The translations under genes were made by a program, and so were the position numbers. From Coprinellus micaceus (Eukaryota > Basidiomycota > Agaricomycetes > Agaricales > Psathyrellaceae), in the NCBI GenBank assembly GCA_951394405.1, contig OX596340.1:682001-746000 (forward strand): DNA of 64,000 bases, in the 5' to 3' direction. Shown one piece after another: positions 22,578 through 40,652 of this stretch (position 1 is the first letter of the stretch; each line of letters starts with the position of its first letter). The notes under the pieces were generated by a model, which did no database searches, was not told the DNA's origin, and saw only the letters and a program-made list of their open reading frames with translations.

Positions 22578-25500
22578 CTAAATTTGCAGGAACAAGCAAG
22601 GTACACACCTGCTTGGCGTGCGGTCGATGGGCACCACGGCTTCGAAGATGCGGGCCACCATCGCCTCAAGCTTGTCCATCCTGTGAGAAAGGGCCGCAAC
22701 TTCGTCAACACTCTCTACCGCTGGAAGCGCTTTCAAGTATCCGCTGGGTGCCGGCGAAACAGCGATGGTGGCCGCACTTGGAGGTGTAGCAGGAGTGGAA
22801 GGGATGGAGGAACTGGATGTCACCTTTCTCCCGATCCTGTCAACTTGAACGCAGATGTCCTCCATATGGTTGCCCATCCTTGCCTCCAAGCTGCCAATCC
22901 TCTCCTCCAAGCCACCCAGCTTGTCGTCCACCTTTCTTTCCAACAATTCAACCCTCGATTTCACCTGATTGACGCCCTCCTCCACGATAGCATGGGTCCG
23001 TTGATGATGTCCCTCAGGTTTGTCCGTAGTCTCCTCGGTATAATCCACGATGCGCAGTAGGAAATGAGTGTCTGGGTGTTTGTTTCCCTCCTCGCAGGCC
23101 TTACAGATGAACTGGTCTAGAAAAAGAGCGGTGAGCAATGATAATGTCACCCGATCGAGGGTAAGTAATTAGACTTGGACGTACAGCCATCGCAGTCGAT
23201 GCATGACCAGTAGGGAAGGCTGACATCCTGCTCGCAGTGCAGGCAACGTCTGTTTTCAGGCGCCAGTTCCGAGCCTGAAGGAAAGGATGACCCATCCTTC
23301 ACAGTGCGTGCAAGATGGCGAGCATCGTTAATCCGTGCGGCAACCTCCATTTTCAAGATACGCCTCCTCATCTTGAGAAGCGTATGAGAAGGCTTGTGCT
23401 CAAATTCCTCGGTTGAAATATCCTCATGCCTATCAACGCATCGTTCGCAGATGTCGATCTGGTTGTTCATAGAGGGCGCCATGCATGTGATGCAGAGGTG
23501 AAGGACAGGGAAGATGTCCCCCCTGCAATAATCACACCTGACCAGGAAGTCGCTGCCATAACGCAAGTTAGCGCCATGTCGAAGATAGATACACCACGAG
23601 ATTGAGGCTCACCTATGCCCTGCACTAGGCAACCGAGAGGCGAGAAATCGGCCTGTAGCGGCGGCACATGTCCAGAGACCAGCAACCCTGGGGTTAACCC
23701 GACTCCATATTTTCAGCAGTTCGTCATGTTGGGCCATGTCAGTGTCGCTCTGGAGAATTGATATTTGAGCCAGTTTTAAGACGTATCGGTTCATCGTCTT
23801 CGCTGCCAGGAAGATATTAGAGCCCATACGCCAACGAACTTGACGGAGGACGGCGTTGATCGTGACGCTCCAACGAGCCCGAGCAACCGAGTGAATATTC
23901 GATCCACCGGTCGAGACGGGACTAGCTTCCCGTTTCGAGCTGGGGGGTCCTGCCGTGTCCTCCCTCAAGGATGGGTCGCTGATAGAAAACGGAAGCCCTC
24001 CGTGAGGCACGTGCCAGACTTCACACAGACCCAGCCCGTTCCGTTTACCTCCACCCTTGTAACACCACTCTCCTTTCCAACGCAAACTATCCCCGACACC
24101 AACGGACGTAAGCTGGAAGTAATACCCCAGTTCTGGAGACAGCGGATTCGATTCAAGTTCCAAAACGATGGAAGGTGCGGCTTTGTTTGCTGAGGCGTAT
24201 GTGGCCTTGTCCTGTTCAAGTTTGGCAGGCCCATTGAGGTCTTCAGTGACGGTGCGGCCAGTTCCAATTCTCCCTTCCTCATCTGTCCACCCACCATCCT
24301 CCTCCTTCCCAACTTCGATGTGGATGTCCCCACGCAGCTCGACGGAGCCTAGGAAGGATTCCATGACCGCAGTGACTTCGTTCGCGCCCGGCTGCTCTTC
24401 CCGAGTGAAGGTTATTACTACGGCATAGAGCGGACTGTTGGAACCGTTCCTGGAGCTGTAAAGGCATCCTGACCATTCCCCATAAATCATCTCTCCCAAT
24501 CCTTCCACGGATAACGACCGTGATGCAGAAATGCCGTGGGAGGACCCACCGAAGGTGCCAGGATAGTCCGGTCGTGCACCCTGCAAGTCTGAATCTAAGG
24601 TCCTCGATGTCAATACATCGGAGTTCTGCCCATCCTCATCCTCATCCCCACCCTTGTCCCCATCCTCATCTCTGTCTGAGCCATCTTCATCACCATTACC
24701 ATCCTCTGTTTGCAATACCAGCTGTAAGCCAGTGTCCGCAATAGCAAACGGGACACCCAACAGTGGTGTGGTTTCCATCGCCATCGGAATGTCAGGCTCA
24801 GACCACAGTTTCCACATGACCATCTGCAGTGTGAGTTCCACACTATCCTCAGTCATCAAGTAGCGAGGCTCATCCCCTCCCAGCTGGCTTGTTGAGCCAG
24901 GATCTGTGTCCTCGACATTCCATTCACCATCTTCGTCATTTTCACTGTCCCCCTCGGCAAAGAGCAGTTCTTCTGAAAATATGTTGTCGCACAATTGGTA
25001 CTCCGGCCCCAAGTGGGTCCGGAAGGGCTCCAACTATTGCAGAAATAAGTTGAGTTGAAGGACATCCTTATCTACTGTGCCAAAGGCTTACCATTCCGAA
25101 TGAGAAAGTCTTGAATTGGGCTTCAATGTTCCGCAATCTTTGTTGAAAGACACCTGTGGGTGTAGCCAATTTGTGCACACTGAGCGTTCAGAGTCTAAAT
25201 GTGACATAAAGTGGCCCTTACCATCTAACTCCCTGGCTCTGAAATGAAGGGCAGTTATAACTTCAACCAGGGTGTCTGAGGCTGCCTGTAGTCTAAATGG
25301 CGAAAGGCACAGTTGCGACCCTGATTCAATGACTTCCAAATGATGCTGCAGCAGTAGATAAACCAGGGGAAAGATGAACTAGAATAGCACAGTAATCAGA
25401 ACCAGAAATGACGGAAGCTGCTCTAGCTCACTGTTTCAACCCGCTCTGATCCTCCAACCAAGATGACTTTCTCAAGGGACAGAAGATTGTAACGCAGATC

Positions 25501-25817
25501 TTTGAGACCTGAGGCCATCCGCTGTGCTGACAGCTCCTCGTAGCACTCCACCAAGGATTCAAGTTTTGCATCATGGGTATCCTTGGTAGGAGGTTGGGTT
25601 GCACGAAGAAGGAGATCTAGGGCTGAAAATGCTTCGCTGTCGAGGTAGTCCCCAACGCAAGTGGAATTACAGGGCAATACCAGAAGATAGGCATCAAAGA
25701 TCCACTGAACAAGGTCCAGAATTCGATCCTTGTACCTTTTGAGGCTGACCGCTTGGCCTAGGTCCAGAACATGGGTGTCAGATATGAAATGTGCACAGCT
25801 GGTGAAGGAGCCCTGTC

Positions 25818-26493
25818 TGACATTTTTTTCCATAAAACCCTTACAGCTGTCTGGCAGGGGTTATCCAAAATTCGCTTTTCTGTCTGGGGAGTGTAGCTTC
25901 TTTTTGTATTATGCATAATCACATTTATTGGCAATAGTCACATGATGTAAGTTGATTTCCATTCGCGACAGCCCCCACATTCCCACATGGGTAGCTCCCT
26001 CCCACTCCGCATCACACCCCTCCCTTCGGGGGGGCCCCGCGATGCTCCGGGGAGGGTCCCGTGGCCCCCGATGTGAGACCGTCAGTCACATATGTGGGGC
26101 CCCCGGGTTCCTTGCTGCCGCTCATCACAGGCTCGGCCCAAGGGCCTCGAATTGACACACGTACGGTGGCATTACACAGGCCGGGCAGTGCACATTTTAA
26201 GAATGAAATTTATTTGAGCCCATTTGAGGATGTTTTCGAGAGCCCACAACGTAAATTTGGGTTTGTTTGATTTGCCCAACATACAGTGGTATGTTGGACT
26301 TGATCACATCACAAATGATGTGTCTGCTACATTCGGAAGAGAAGCACCACCCAAGCAGCAATTATTTCCAGCTTTTGCAAAATTATGCAAATTGCACTTT
26401 GATGGACGCCCTTTGGAAGCCCCTCAGACAGAAAGGTGAATTTTGGAAAACCCCCAGCAGACAGCTGTAAGGGTTTTATGGAAAAAAGTGTCA
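25818..26493. mobile_element. 676-bp element with ~75-bp terminal inverted repeats
   Basis: The left end reads TGACATTTTTTTCCATAAAA and the right end is its near-exact inverse (TTTTATGGAAAAAAGTGTCA). The match continues inward for about 75 bp through CCCTTACAGCTGTCTG and a CAAAATTC word. The core is GC-rich with small palindromes and is non-coding. It sits in the minus-strand pseudogene between WAAG and GSFTSC, positions that are adjacent in the intact paralogue. I see no clean target duplication. Confidence 0.8.
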
Positions 26494-27386
26494 GCTACTG
26501 GTGGGTGAAGTATCGCACCTGCTGCCCAGTATGCAAACCATTGAAGAAGGCTGGGAATGTGCATGAGGGTGTGACTGGGTAATATATGATTGTGCATGCT
26601 TACCTCCAATTCGGAGGACAATCCCCTCTGAAGGCAAAGCTATTGGCCTCTTTGATATTGATGAACCCAGAAAAATCTGCATCAATGGCCTCGATTATTG
26701 GATGCAGATTGGAGACATTGATGTATGCAAGAGCCCATTCATCCTGTGCAGGAGTATGATCATTCACCTGCTCTGCAGAGATGGCGGCAGGATCTGTGAC
26801 ACCCCTCCCGCCTGTGGGCAAAAAATAGAGCTGTGTGTGATAGTAATCACGAAAGGTAAGGATGAACTTTTTGGCCTTGACACTATGCCTTAGGTTCTGA
26901 AATTTGATGTCAGGGTCAAGGAGTAGGTTTGCCCAATGGTGGCCAACGCCAAAGGGAGTGCATACCATCTCTTTCCATACAGCTTGGAGATCCTATAATA
27001 AGTTGCCACCGCCGTTAGTGAACACCCAGCCTGAAATTTGCAATGAGATTTGATGAGATGGCACCTACAGGGTGGTTAAGGAGAGTATGTGTCTGTGTCC
27101 CAGGGAAGTGCCTCTCAATATTCTGAGCAAGATCAGTCAGCAGCGAAGTCTGGCGCCCCATCTGATATTCCAGGTTCCGACTCTGAATCCGAGCGATCTT
27201 CTCGAAGGACGACATGTTCTGTTTCAAGCTTTCCTTGAAACTTTCGTTCAACTCATTCTGCAACTGAGCCACCAGATTGTCCATTTTCCGTGCAACCAAG
27301 CCAGGTTGATCACCTTCCTCCCCTAGTAGGTCTGAGTCGCCAGTCATTTCGAGAAGCTGAGCCAATAATCCCCTGTTATCGACGCA

Positions 27387-27408
27387 GTTTTTGATTGGTT
27401 TTTGATTC
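27387..27408. repeat. 11-bp tandem duplication causing a frameshift
   Basis: GTTTTTGATTG and GTTTTTGATTC lie side by side. Counting only one copy makes the pseudogene frame match its paralogue (KNCVDN versus DKCIGN). With both copies the reading leads to a stop. Confidence 0.85.
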
Positions 27409-27916
27409 CATTGTTGTCCTTGATGAATTGGCGAGCCTCCTTCTCGCTTGGAGTGTCGAGCTGTTGAAACAGGAAGAGCAACTTCTTCACATTGGTTTCA
27501 ATGCGGTTCCCAACTTCGACGGCCTTGGCGACGTTGCCCCCAATTGCAGTCACAGTCTCGGAGGTCTTGTAGATTGTCTGTGCAGTGTAAGCCGCAAGGA
27601 TCGCCTGAAGGTCGGAGCGTCGCTGGGCGAAGTTGTTGATATGGAGTGCCAAGCACTCCTCGAACTCCCACAGATGGAGAAAGCGTGCTTCGAAGGAATG
27701 CTTTAGTTGGACAGCATGAGCGGGTAGTATGCAAACCCTTACATATTGTCTTTTTCTCTTGATAGCAAGTCAGGTCGCTTCCGCATTGCTTTATCTCCGT
27801 CCCAATGCAACGGAGCATTTCAGCCAGGCGTGCGTCCACCATCAGTTCATTCATTCTACCCCTCAAATGCCGAATTCTGAGGAAATAGGTTAGATCGGAG
27901 TGGGGTCACGCCAAGT

Positions 27917-28080
27917 CAGTGTTGGCAGGGTCGAGTCGACCTGGGTACCGACCGTGGGCTGCCCAAGACCACCCACTCGGGCCGGGCATAGGTCGGACCA
28001 TGGTCGGACCCTCTGGTCGAGTGGACCATTCCGACCCTGGGGTGGGTCCGACCATGGTCCGACTGGTCGTACCAACACTG
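27917..28080. mobile_element. 164-bp hAT-type MITE in an intron
   Basis: The ends are CAGTGTTGG and its inverse, flanked by the perfect 8-bp duplication CGCCAAGT at 27909-27916 and 28081-28088. The interior is full of GGTCGGACC words on both strands. It lies within the intron between exons 28100-28214 and 27743-27876, enlarging a ~60-bp intron to about 220 bp without touching its splice sites. Confidence 0.92.
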
Positions 28081-28594
28081 CGCCAAGTAGACGACTCACT
28101 GGAATAGGGTACACATCAGATTTTGCATCTGAATCTTGACGCTCTCCACCTTCAAGTTGTTCTCGCGACGAGTGCGCTCTACCTTTATCACCATCGCGAA
28201 GGCACTGACGACGGCTGAACAGCTATAAATACCAACTTAGCTTGGAAGAAGATGCCTCCATACCTTTGATGCCAGGATTTAACTCCCCAAGGAGCTCCAG
28301 TCCAGGAAGGATAGTCGCAGAATATTTCAGAAAGGTATTCTTTGAATTGTCCCTGCTGTGCTGTGATTTCTTCGAATTGGTCAGTTCCAGAACGTCTGCC
28401 TTGCTCGCCGCAACAATGGCCTTTTCATTCTGAGAGTAGAAGTTATCGAGGTAGTTCCAAAGGGTATCATCGTCCAGGCGATTCAAAGGTGTGGGCACAA
28501 CAGGACCTGTAGCAATCATAGATAGATCCCTTCATGAGCTGGCGAAGGCAAGTTGGTTTTGAGAAAGGATACCTTCTGTAAGGGTATGAGGCAT

Positions 28595-33937
<5,343 letters not shown>

Positions 33938-33983
33938 TTAATGAACAATGCTGAACCCGCGCCAAACCAGCGTGACTTCTGTG

Positions 33984-33999
33984 ACGCGACGCGACGCGT
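33984..33999 (-). promoter_or_regulatory. MluI cell-cycle box-like cluster upstream of SMC3
   Basis: The sequence ACGCGACGCGACGCGT lies 94-109 bp before the SMC3 start codon and ends in a perfect ACGCGT. In yeasts ACGCGT is the MBF site that drives G1/S genes, including cohesin genes. The role here is inference. Confidence 0.4.
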
Positions 34000-35654
34000 G
34001 ACAGCGTGACACTCACGCACATCTCTCTCGGCGACCCAGTGGGTATACCCTGTTCTTTCACCCCCTCTGCAATTCCGCCCCCTTACCTCTGGGCTCCAAT
34101 TGTACGCCTCGGTACCAAGAATCGAATGGGTTCACTTCCAAACCTGCGGTATATGCTTAGATTCCCGTCTCATTGGAACAGCACATATCCCTCCTAGCTT
34201 TGGACCTCTCGTTCAAATTCTTGTTGGTGCACGGCCGCCTTATAGGAGAAGTTCCTTTCGGAAAGTTTCGAGGCACTCGGGGTATAACTGTTTCTAGGGA
34301 GGTGATCCCAACAGTAAATTTTCACCCCAGACGTCTGATTTTTTGGCGTACGCCTCAGTTTAAGAATGTGACGGGTTTGTTACCAAGTCCGGGAGATGTC
34401 AAGGACAGAGGTCAGCTCTTTCCACCACGACTAGACGGGGGATCCTTGCTCAGTGTAAATAGGGACCATCCAAACGTGAAACCGAACCCGCCCCTACTAC
34501 CGTTCATGCTCGCGGCCCGGCGGCTAAGCAACATTGGAGGGAGAACCGCCAAAGGCCGATTCGACGTGACTCTTGGAACTCATAAGTGATGCACACATTG
34601 GTGCAGCATGCTGCGGCACCCGAACATCTTAGGTTGCAGAGTTTCGAACGTCCATTCTGACGTAGACTCGGCATTTGACTCGCGCTCACGATTCGCTGGG
34701 CTTCGAACGGCGCAGCTGGGGCTCCGGCCAGGACTTGGCTCTAGGTCTGGTCCACTGAGGTCAGGCTCTTGTCCTAACCCCCGATTAGCTCTGAGCTGAA
34801 CATACCACTTCGAGACGATCGTGCTGAAAGCGAACTTCTCGGGAGCAATGATTCAAGACGCGTAGAAACGCGGTCCTAAGAGCTCGATATACTCCCAGAG
34901 ATCTGCAAGGCATCATCCCGGATTTGTGCGAATGTCCCCTAGCGTTGTTTCTCTATCACCCTGTGCCTGCTAGGTAGCGCCGCGGCCTGTGACAGGTCAC
35001 CTTGTATTTTTTTTTGAAACACGCCAGCTGCGCTTCAGCGACGATGGTATCCAAGGCCGCACTACACACACACACCCATTCACGCTGACGAGCGCCTAGA
35101 TGTTGCAACATGGATCATATAAGCTTGTTTGGGGGTAAGTTCTCTCCAACTATTAACAGGTGTTTTGCATAATTTACTCTCTTTGACAAGCAGCTCTATA
35201 CGCAGCGCAGATGTGGCCCCAAAGAAGCAGCGACCGTCAAGGTGAGTGTTGCTCCATATCACCAAGTGGGGAAAACCATCAACAATAGGTTAGATTGAAC
35301 GGGCCACGATAAAGTTAAATGAAATGGGCCTTACTTATCGCAACTTTTCTGGAAGATCCGCGCAGTACCAAGCCACCGCAGGCCCTCAGGGCGACACCGG
35401 TGTATCATGCTCGGGCTGGCTGCGAGCGTCTGAGATGACGAGGGGGCTGACTTCATGTGTTTTAGGCCCTGCTACTCGGGGGGCGCGCTATGTGTCTGCT
35501 GGAGTGTTGACCATGGTTGGAAGGATGGCTATCTAAGCGCCCATGATAGGGCAGCTGACGAACACAACAGACGCCGCAGAATCGGCTGGAAGAAACGGTT
35601 AAATCTAGTCTTCTCGCCTCCTCCATCTCTCATCCTTCATCTCGATATCCTGAC
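34000..35654. other. Intergenic, no gene supported
   Basis: This is about 1.65 kb between SMC3 and the plus-strand ZZ/EF-hand gene. Open frames of up to 138 codons (34173-34589) have no recognisable domain and no splice partners. An (AC)n tract of six units is near 35063. Confidence 0.45.
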
Positions 35655-38600
35655 ATGTCCAACCGAAGCGTGTCCCGCCCTCGGCGAGGCGAGGAGGGCC
35701 CAAAGAAACCTCGCCTTGTAGTATCAACGCCATTTCGGCGTGAGTTATGTTACTGTTTTCCCATAAAGTGTCCCCACTCATGGTAATCCGTTTACAGCTG
35801 TATACGTTATGGGTCCTCCGGATCTGTGGGGATCGCTCGAAGATTTCTATACGGCAAACCGGAGAGCAATCGAAGAGGCGGAAAGAATGGATGTGATCAA
35901 GAACCAGGGGTCGGGATCGAAGAAATCGCAGTGGTTCGAGACTGCCGCAAACACATTCGTGCAGCACGCGGGTACGATTGTGCAGGGCGTGGAGGTAATA
36001 GGAGAATTGCATCCCGCTGCGAAGGGTACGAAGTTCAATCGATGGAAGACCGACCGTGTCTAACCTAAACCCACAGTCGCAGTCGTCGCCTTCACGGCCG
36101 TCATAAGGATCGAGCTCGCCAGGCGTGACAATGATCTAAAAGCCGCGAGCGTGAGGATACAGCTGTTGAACTTGATGTGTGCACTCTTCCAGTACGTCGC
36201 AGGCTTCGTTGGGTGAGCTGGTCTCAATTGCACCGCTCTCAGAATCCGATATCTACGGCAGAAGGTGCATTTACTAGACGCCGATTTCGAGAGGATGATG
36301 CACCAACTCGGCAAAGAAGTCAAGGAGTGCGGACGTGACCTCAGTTGCTACCACTCGAAAGCCCTTATATGTACGTTTCCGTTTCTCTAGCCTAGTACTT
36401 ACTACTTCCCATGTTTTGCTGACAGGACTCGGTAGCTCGATTGATCCACCTCAAGCACTTCGAAGCTCGATTTGCCGAGCATATCTCCACATTCTCGGTG
36501 AGGCGTTCGGAGCTACATATGTTCATTGCGAATTATACCGCTGGTGTCGTTCAAGACATCGCCCAGGGAGTACACGAGACCACGACAACCGTCGAAGGGA
36601 TGGTTCAAAAGGTGGAAGAGATCCTTCAGTTCCTCAAAAGCCCCCGAGAAAGGGACGCGAAAAGGTTTATCGAGGATAACGGTGGAATAGACAAGTGCAT
36701 CGGGAACAAGACTTTACTGGAAAAACTTGTCGAGAAGACCGGCGACTCGGAGAACCTGGGGACCACAAACACCACGGAGAAATTGACGGACGAGGGGTAT
36801 AATGACAGGAAAATCGAGAGCTTGATGAAGAGACTCCAAGACGAATTGAAGGAAGACATCGAGGACACGCTGCAGAAGCATCTTTCCAGTTTTGAGGCAG
36901 AAATCCGAGTTCAGAACAGGAATTTGGAGAATCAGCTCATCTTCCAGTCATCACAGCTCATGAACATACATAACGAGCTTGCGATGATGCAGCCGGGGTT
37001 GCGTGCGCACATCCTCATCAGCGACGAGGTGAGCCGTTCGTTTCAACCTCTGATCCGCTACGAAATCCCTACCGGTCAATTGTAGGTTATGCAAGAAGTC
37101 TGGCACATCATGGTACAGTGAATCTCCATCTCAAGTTACAGTCGCTCTCTTATTCATGCCATACAGGGATTGAAGAGGAGTGTCAAGGCGAAGAAATTTG
37201 TCCTCACATTCAAGGATTACTACGCAAGACAACATTCGAAGCCGTCCGTGTTACTGGCATCCCCGGCGAAACCGCAGTTTCTGACCCTGAATCCCGCCGT
37301 GGACTTGGAGGATGAATCGGCCCCTGCCATCGACTCTGCTACGATCCTAGTGGGTCCGGAAGAAGCGCAGCTCCAAGAAGCCGAAGACGATTGGGCCCTG
37401 ACTTACATCGATGTCGTTCACCTAGATCCGATAGTCGAGGCTATCGACGACGACTTTTCTGGATTCATCAGCATCTACGAAGCAAACAGGTTTGCTCTCA
37501 GTCGCCCCCAAAGCTGGAGGTGAGTTGATGTTTCGCCTTCCCCATTTAAGTATCTACTAAAGCTTTACATCGAACTGGTCAGCCTGCTACGATGGTTCGC
37601 GTACTGGGCGGCAGGTGCGTCAACGATGACTGGCCTGTCGGACTGTGTCTCTCACCTTTGGACTCCGGTGTTAGGGTGGGCCATCAGCCTGAATGGTTAC
37701 AAACGCAAGGTTCTCGATCTGATACAGGAGATGTACAATGCGCGTCGACAAGTTCTTCCGTGCAACGCAGCCTATGTCGACGCCGACTATTTCGACAGCC
37801 ATGCCTATGCATACCTAGACGCTCTCCTGCGCTCTACTCAACCTCCAGATTCTCAATACCACGACTCCAAATTGACTGCTCTGGTTCGCGATTTTGAGCA
37901 AGTTCAAGAAGATCAGATTCAGTTCAATCTCAAGGAACTCGAATACAACCTGCCTTCAGTCGAAAAGGTCTCCCTCCTCACAGGTCACGGGAGGATCGAG
38001 AGAGTCTGTGTGCCCATCCTTTTGATAACATAAGAGTGCTGACTCCCGATGCCCAGTCTGCGTTCCCCGTAATCTACCTGCTACTACAGCGCCATTTGCG
38101 GCTTGTCAAGCTCGCCGCCCACTACCCACTTCCCCCCTTTGAAATGTCAACAGCGTCGGATTCTCTTTTCAATGTCATTCGGTCATTGGTCGCGAGAGCG
38201 AAGAAGCTGGAAGGTACGTCCCATCTATGTAGTCGTGCTGCATACCGACTAACCCTTTTTTCTCAGTTATCTTTCGACAAAAGTCACGAGCCGTACAAGA
38301 ACAACTCAAATCATTCTCCTTCGGAATGGTAAGTCATCCACCCATTGGATTCAAATAAAATTCTGATATTGAGATAATTAAGTTGGAGCTATTCGCCACA
38401 GAATCCACATCTTACCAGCCGGTTGACAGTAAACTGCTGGGTTGGGACCTGTGCGGAAACCCTGGTTCAAGGAATAGCGAAAAGTCGTGCAAGCACCGAG
38501 GGCCTGACCAACCAGTTGGCAGTGCGCCGCTGGATTGGGAGCGCTGCGGCAACTGTAGCTTCAGGGCTGGTAAAGAAGGACGCAACCTCCGAGGGCTGGG

Positions 38601-40652
38601 TTTTGACCCAGCCGACGATCCAAAAATTGTTGGTTGGGCTGAGAAAAGCGACCCCTTGGGCCCAGATAACCTCAGCGAGCACATTCACACCATCGATTTA
38701 ACTCGGCCACCACCAAGGGACACCCCGTCGGATGCCGACATGTTCTCCGGCGCTTGGTGCGGTCGCATGTATGAGCAAGGAGGCGCGAGCACATCGTCTG
38801 CTCTGTACTCGCTCGTCATCAGGTTCGACAGAACTTCTTCAACTGGGAGCAACGTGGCCGGGGTTTTAGAGACCGACTATGGGTCCCTACCGCTGACTGG
38901 AAACTTGCGTTACAACGGCGGGCGTAGATTGACCCGCAACGATGCGGAACTTGGAGAGGGTGGCCAGATTGACGAGGGGGACATGGAAGCGGTGATTACC
39001 GACGGAGAAGAAACCGACGGGCTTGGGAATGACAAAGCTGTGGACTCCCAGACGGGTCTCAAAGCCGTCGCCCTCGATTTTGAGACTTGCAAAATACCCG
39101 GCTTCTCTTCATGGTTCCACTTTTGGTTAGCCCCCGCTGACGGCGAAGATGCCAGGCACTGGAAAGGGCAGTGGTGCCACCAGGACCATGATTGGATGGG
39201 CATGAAGCGGTCGTGCGAGCTCTTCCGGAAACCGTGCGAAGCGCTGCAGTATCTGCATACCATTGAAGAACCCTTAACTCAAGCCGTCGAGGCCAGATAC
39301 AGCCAAAAGGCTCGTGCTCTGTGGGGTTATGCCATTGCAATCATCCTCCTTCAGGTCCGGCAACGTCGGCATGCACCTTCGCTCTATCGAGAAATGGCCA
39401 AGAAGAGGGAGCGCTTCATCCACCTCCAGACCAGGTATATAGAGCACAGCCTAATACAATCCGAGCGCAATGAACTCTTCAAGATGACAGTTGAGCTCAA
39501 TCCTAGTGTAACTTCGGTCTGGGGGCGTACAGCAAAGTTCTACTCTGAACGGAAAGTCGGAAGCAACCCGTGCGTCCCCTACGTTTCCTAATATTTTTGC
39601 CACTGAAATGCGGAAATAGGTCGTCATCGACTGTATGCGATTATTGCCGAAAGGCCACTCGCTTCGTTCGTCACTTCTGCCTCACCTGTATGCTCGACAC
39701 AATGGGGAACCAAGTGGACATTTGTGATCGCTGTGCTGGGACAAACGATTCGAAACCCGTGACAACTCGTCACTTCTCTCATCAACCCTCGCATACAATC
39801 CTCAAGACCCGTAAACGGTTGCTGAAGATGGAAAGAGCGCACTATATTGAAGAGGCCCGCGCTCGCTCCCAGCGTGTCAAGATGACATTCTCTCGTGCCT
39901 CTGACAAAGGTTGTGATACTTCCCAAACGGTGAAGGATAAGACCATCTTACAGCAGGAACCTCTCGTCCGCATCGATACCCCAAGATGCTGTCACTGCTC
40001 GAGGGGGATACAACTCCCATGTTGGGTTTGCAATGTTTGTCGTATGTCTGCTATCCCTTTCCCGCTTTGCAGTGGAGATTGACCAGCCATTTCATACTTT
40101 ATAGCTCAGGACGCTCTGATCTGCGTATCATGCGAGGCAAAGGGCGAGCATAAAGAGTCCCACTCTCTTTTGCGTATCATAGACAATGTCTCTGAGGCAC
40201 TGCCGCCGAAGAAAGGCGACAAAGACGACCACGTGCAAAGTATGCGGATGATGGTCGAGGGTGGGATGGAGGTTTTGGAGGGAAGGGTAACGGGGGCATT
40301 GAAAAGTAAAATGGAGGGCCTTGGCCAGGAAGCCAAGAAAATGCTAGAGGGCGTGAGCGAGTCGCTGGAAGCCAAACTCGACCATAGGATGAATGATTTG
40401 GGGGAAAAGGTTGAGAGGATCGAACGCACCGTGGCTTCGTATCACCCGCTTCCACCGACGCCGTCCAGTGCCGTGACCATCGTTGCATCGCCAAGTCCCG
40501 GGGAATACTTCAAACATATCCCCCAGCGGAGTGAGGAATACCTTGATACTCTTTCCCATAGGATGGATGCGCTAGAAGAGAAGGTGGATTCTCGATTTAA
40601 AACTCTCGAGAGCCTGCTCGGGCGTGTTCTGGATGCTGTTCAGGCTATGTGA
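35655..40652 (+). CDS. Large EF-hand / double ZZ-finger protein (copy A)
   Basis: I recognise domains but no named gene. My model has 13 exons: 35655-35739, 35798-36025, 36077-36191, 36243-36370, 36436-37028, 37086-37112, 37167-37519, 37583-38003, 38057-38213, 38267-38328, 38383-39536, 39620-40041 and 40105-40652 (about 1430 residues). Domains in order: an N-terminal helical region (DLWGSLEDFY, VIRIELARRDN, QIRYLRQKV) like the leader of basidiomycete NLR-related proteins; an EF-hand with loop DDDFSGFISIYEAN (about residue 490); a long middle region with HWKGQWCHQD; ZZ finger 1 (CDYCRKATRF, CLTC, CDRC, then His pair); ZZ finger 2 (CCHCSRGI, CNVC, CVSC, His); and a coiled coil (LSHRMDALEEKVDSRF). 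Calcium and zinc binding follow from the families. The donor at 39537 is weak; an alternative there would change a few residues. The partner copy on the other side of SMC3 is broken. Confidence 0.75.

Larger units (their letters stand above)
22578..28594 (-). pseudogene. EF-hand / double ZZ-finger protein, disrupted paralogue (copy B)
   Basis: Exon by exon this matches the intact plus-strand gene at 35655-40652. It begins with a short first exon from ATG 28594 (MPHTLTEG), then LWNYLDNFY and the helical region with VIKVERTRRENN. Next come exon 27743-27876 and the exon from 27687. DLQAVWKEM is followed by the EF-hand loop DADFSGFINIKEAN, then WFAYWAAG and LVLPCNSTC. The rest is a Glu/Asp-rich insert, KGEWCYKGG, ZZ finger 1 (CDYCRGDIF, CITC, CERC), ZZ finger 2 (CLHCEQDV, CIDC, CKAC) and the C-terminal coiled coil ALSHRMDKLEAMV. 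An 11-bp tandem duplication at 27387-27408 shifts the frame, and a 676-bp inverted-repeat element interrupts the coding position just after WAAG with no workable splice I could find. The other splice sites and frames are well kept, so decay is recent. Confidence 0.75.

Noticed and set aside
34173..34589. 138-codon plus-strand open frame between SMC3 and the copy-A gene
   Set aside because: No domain, no splice partner, and composition like random intergenic DNA.
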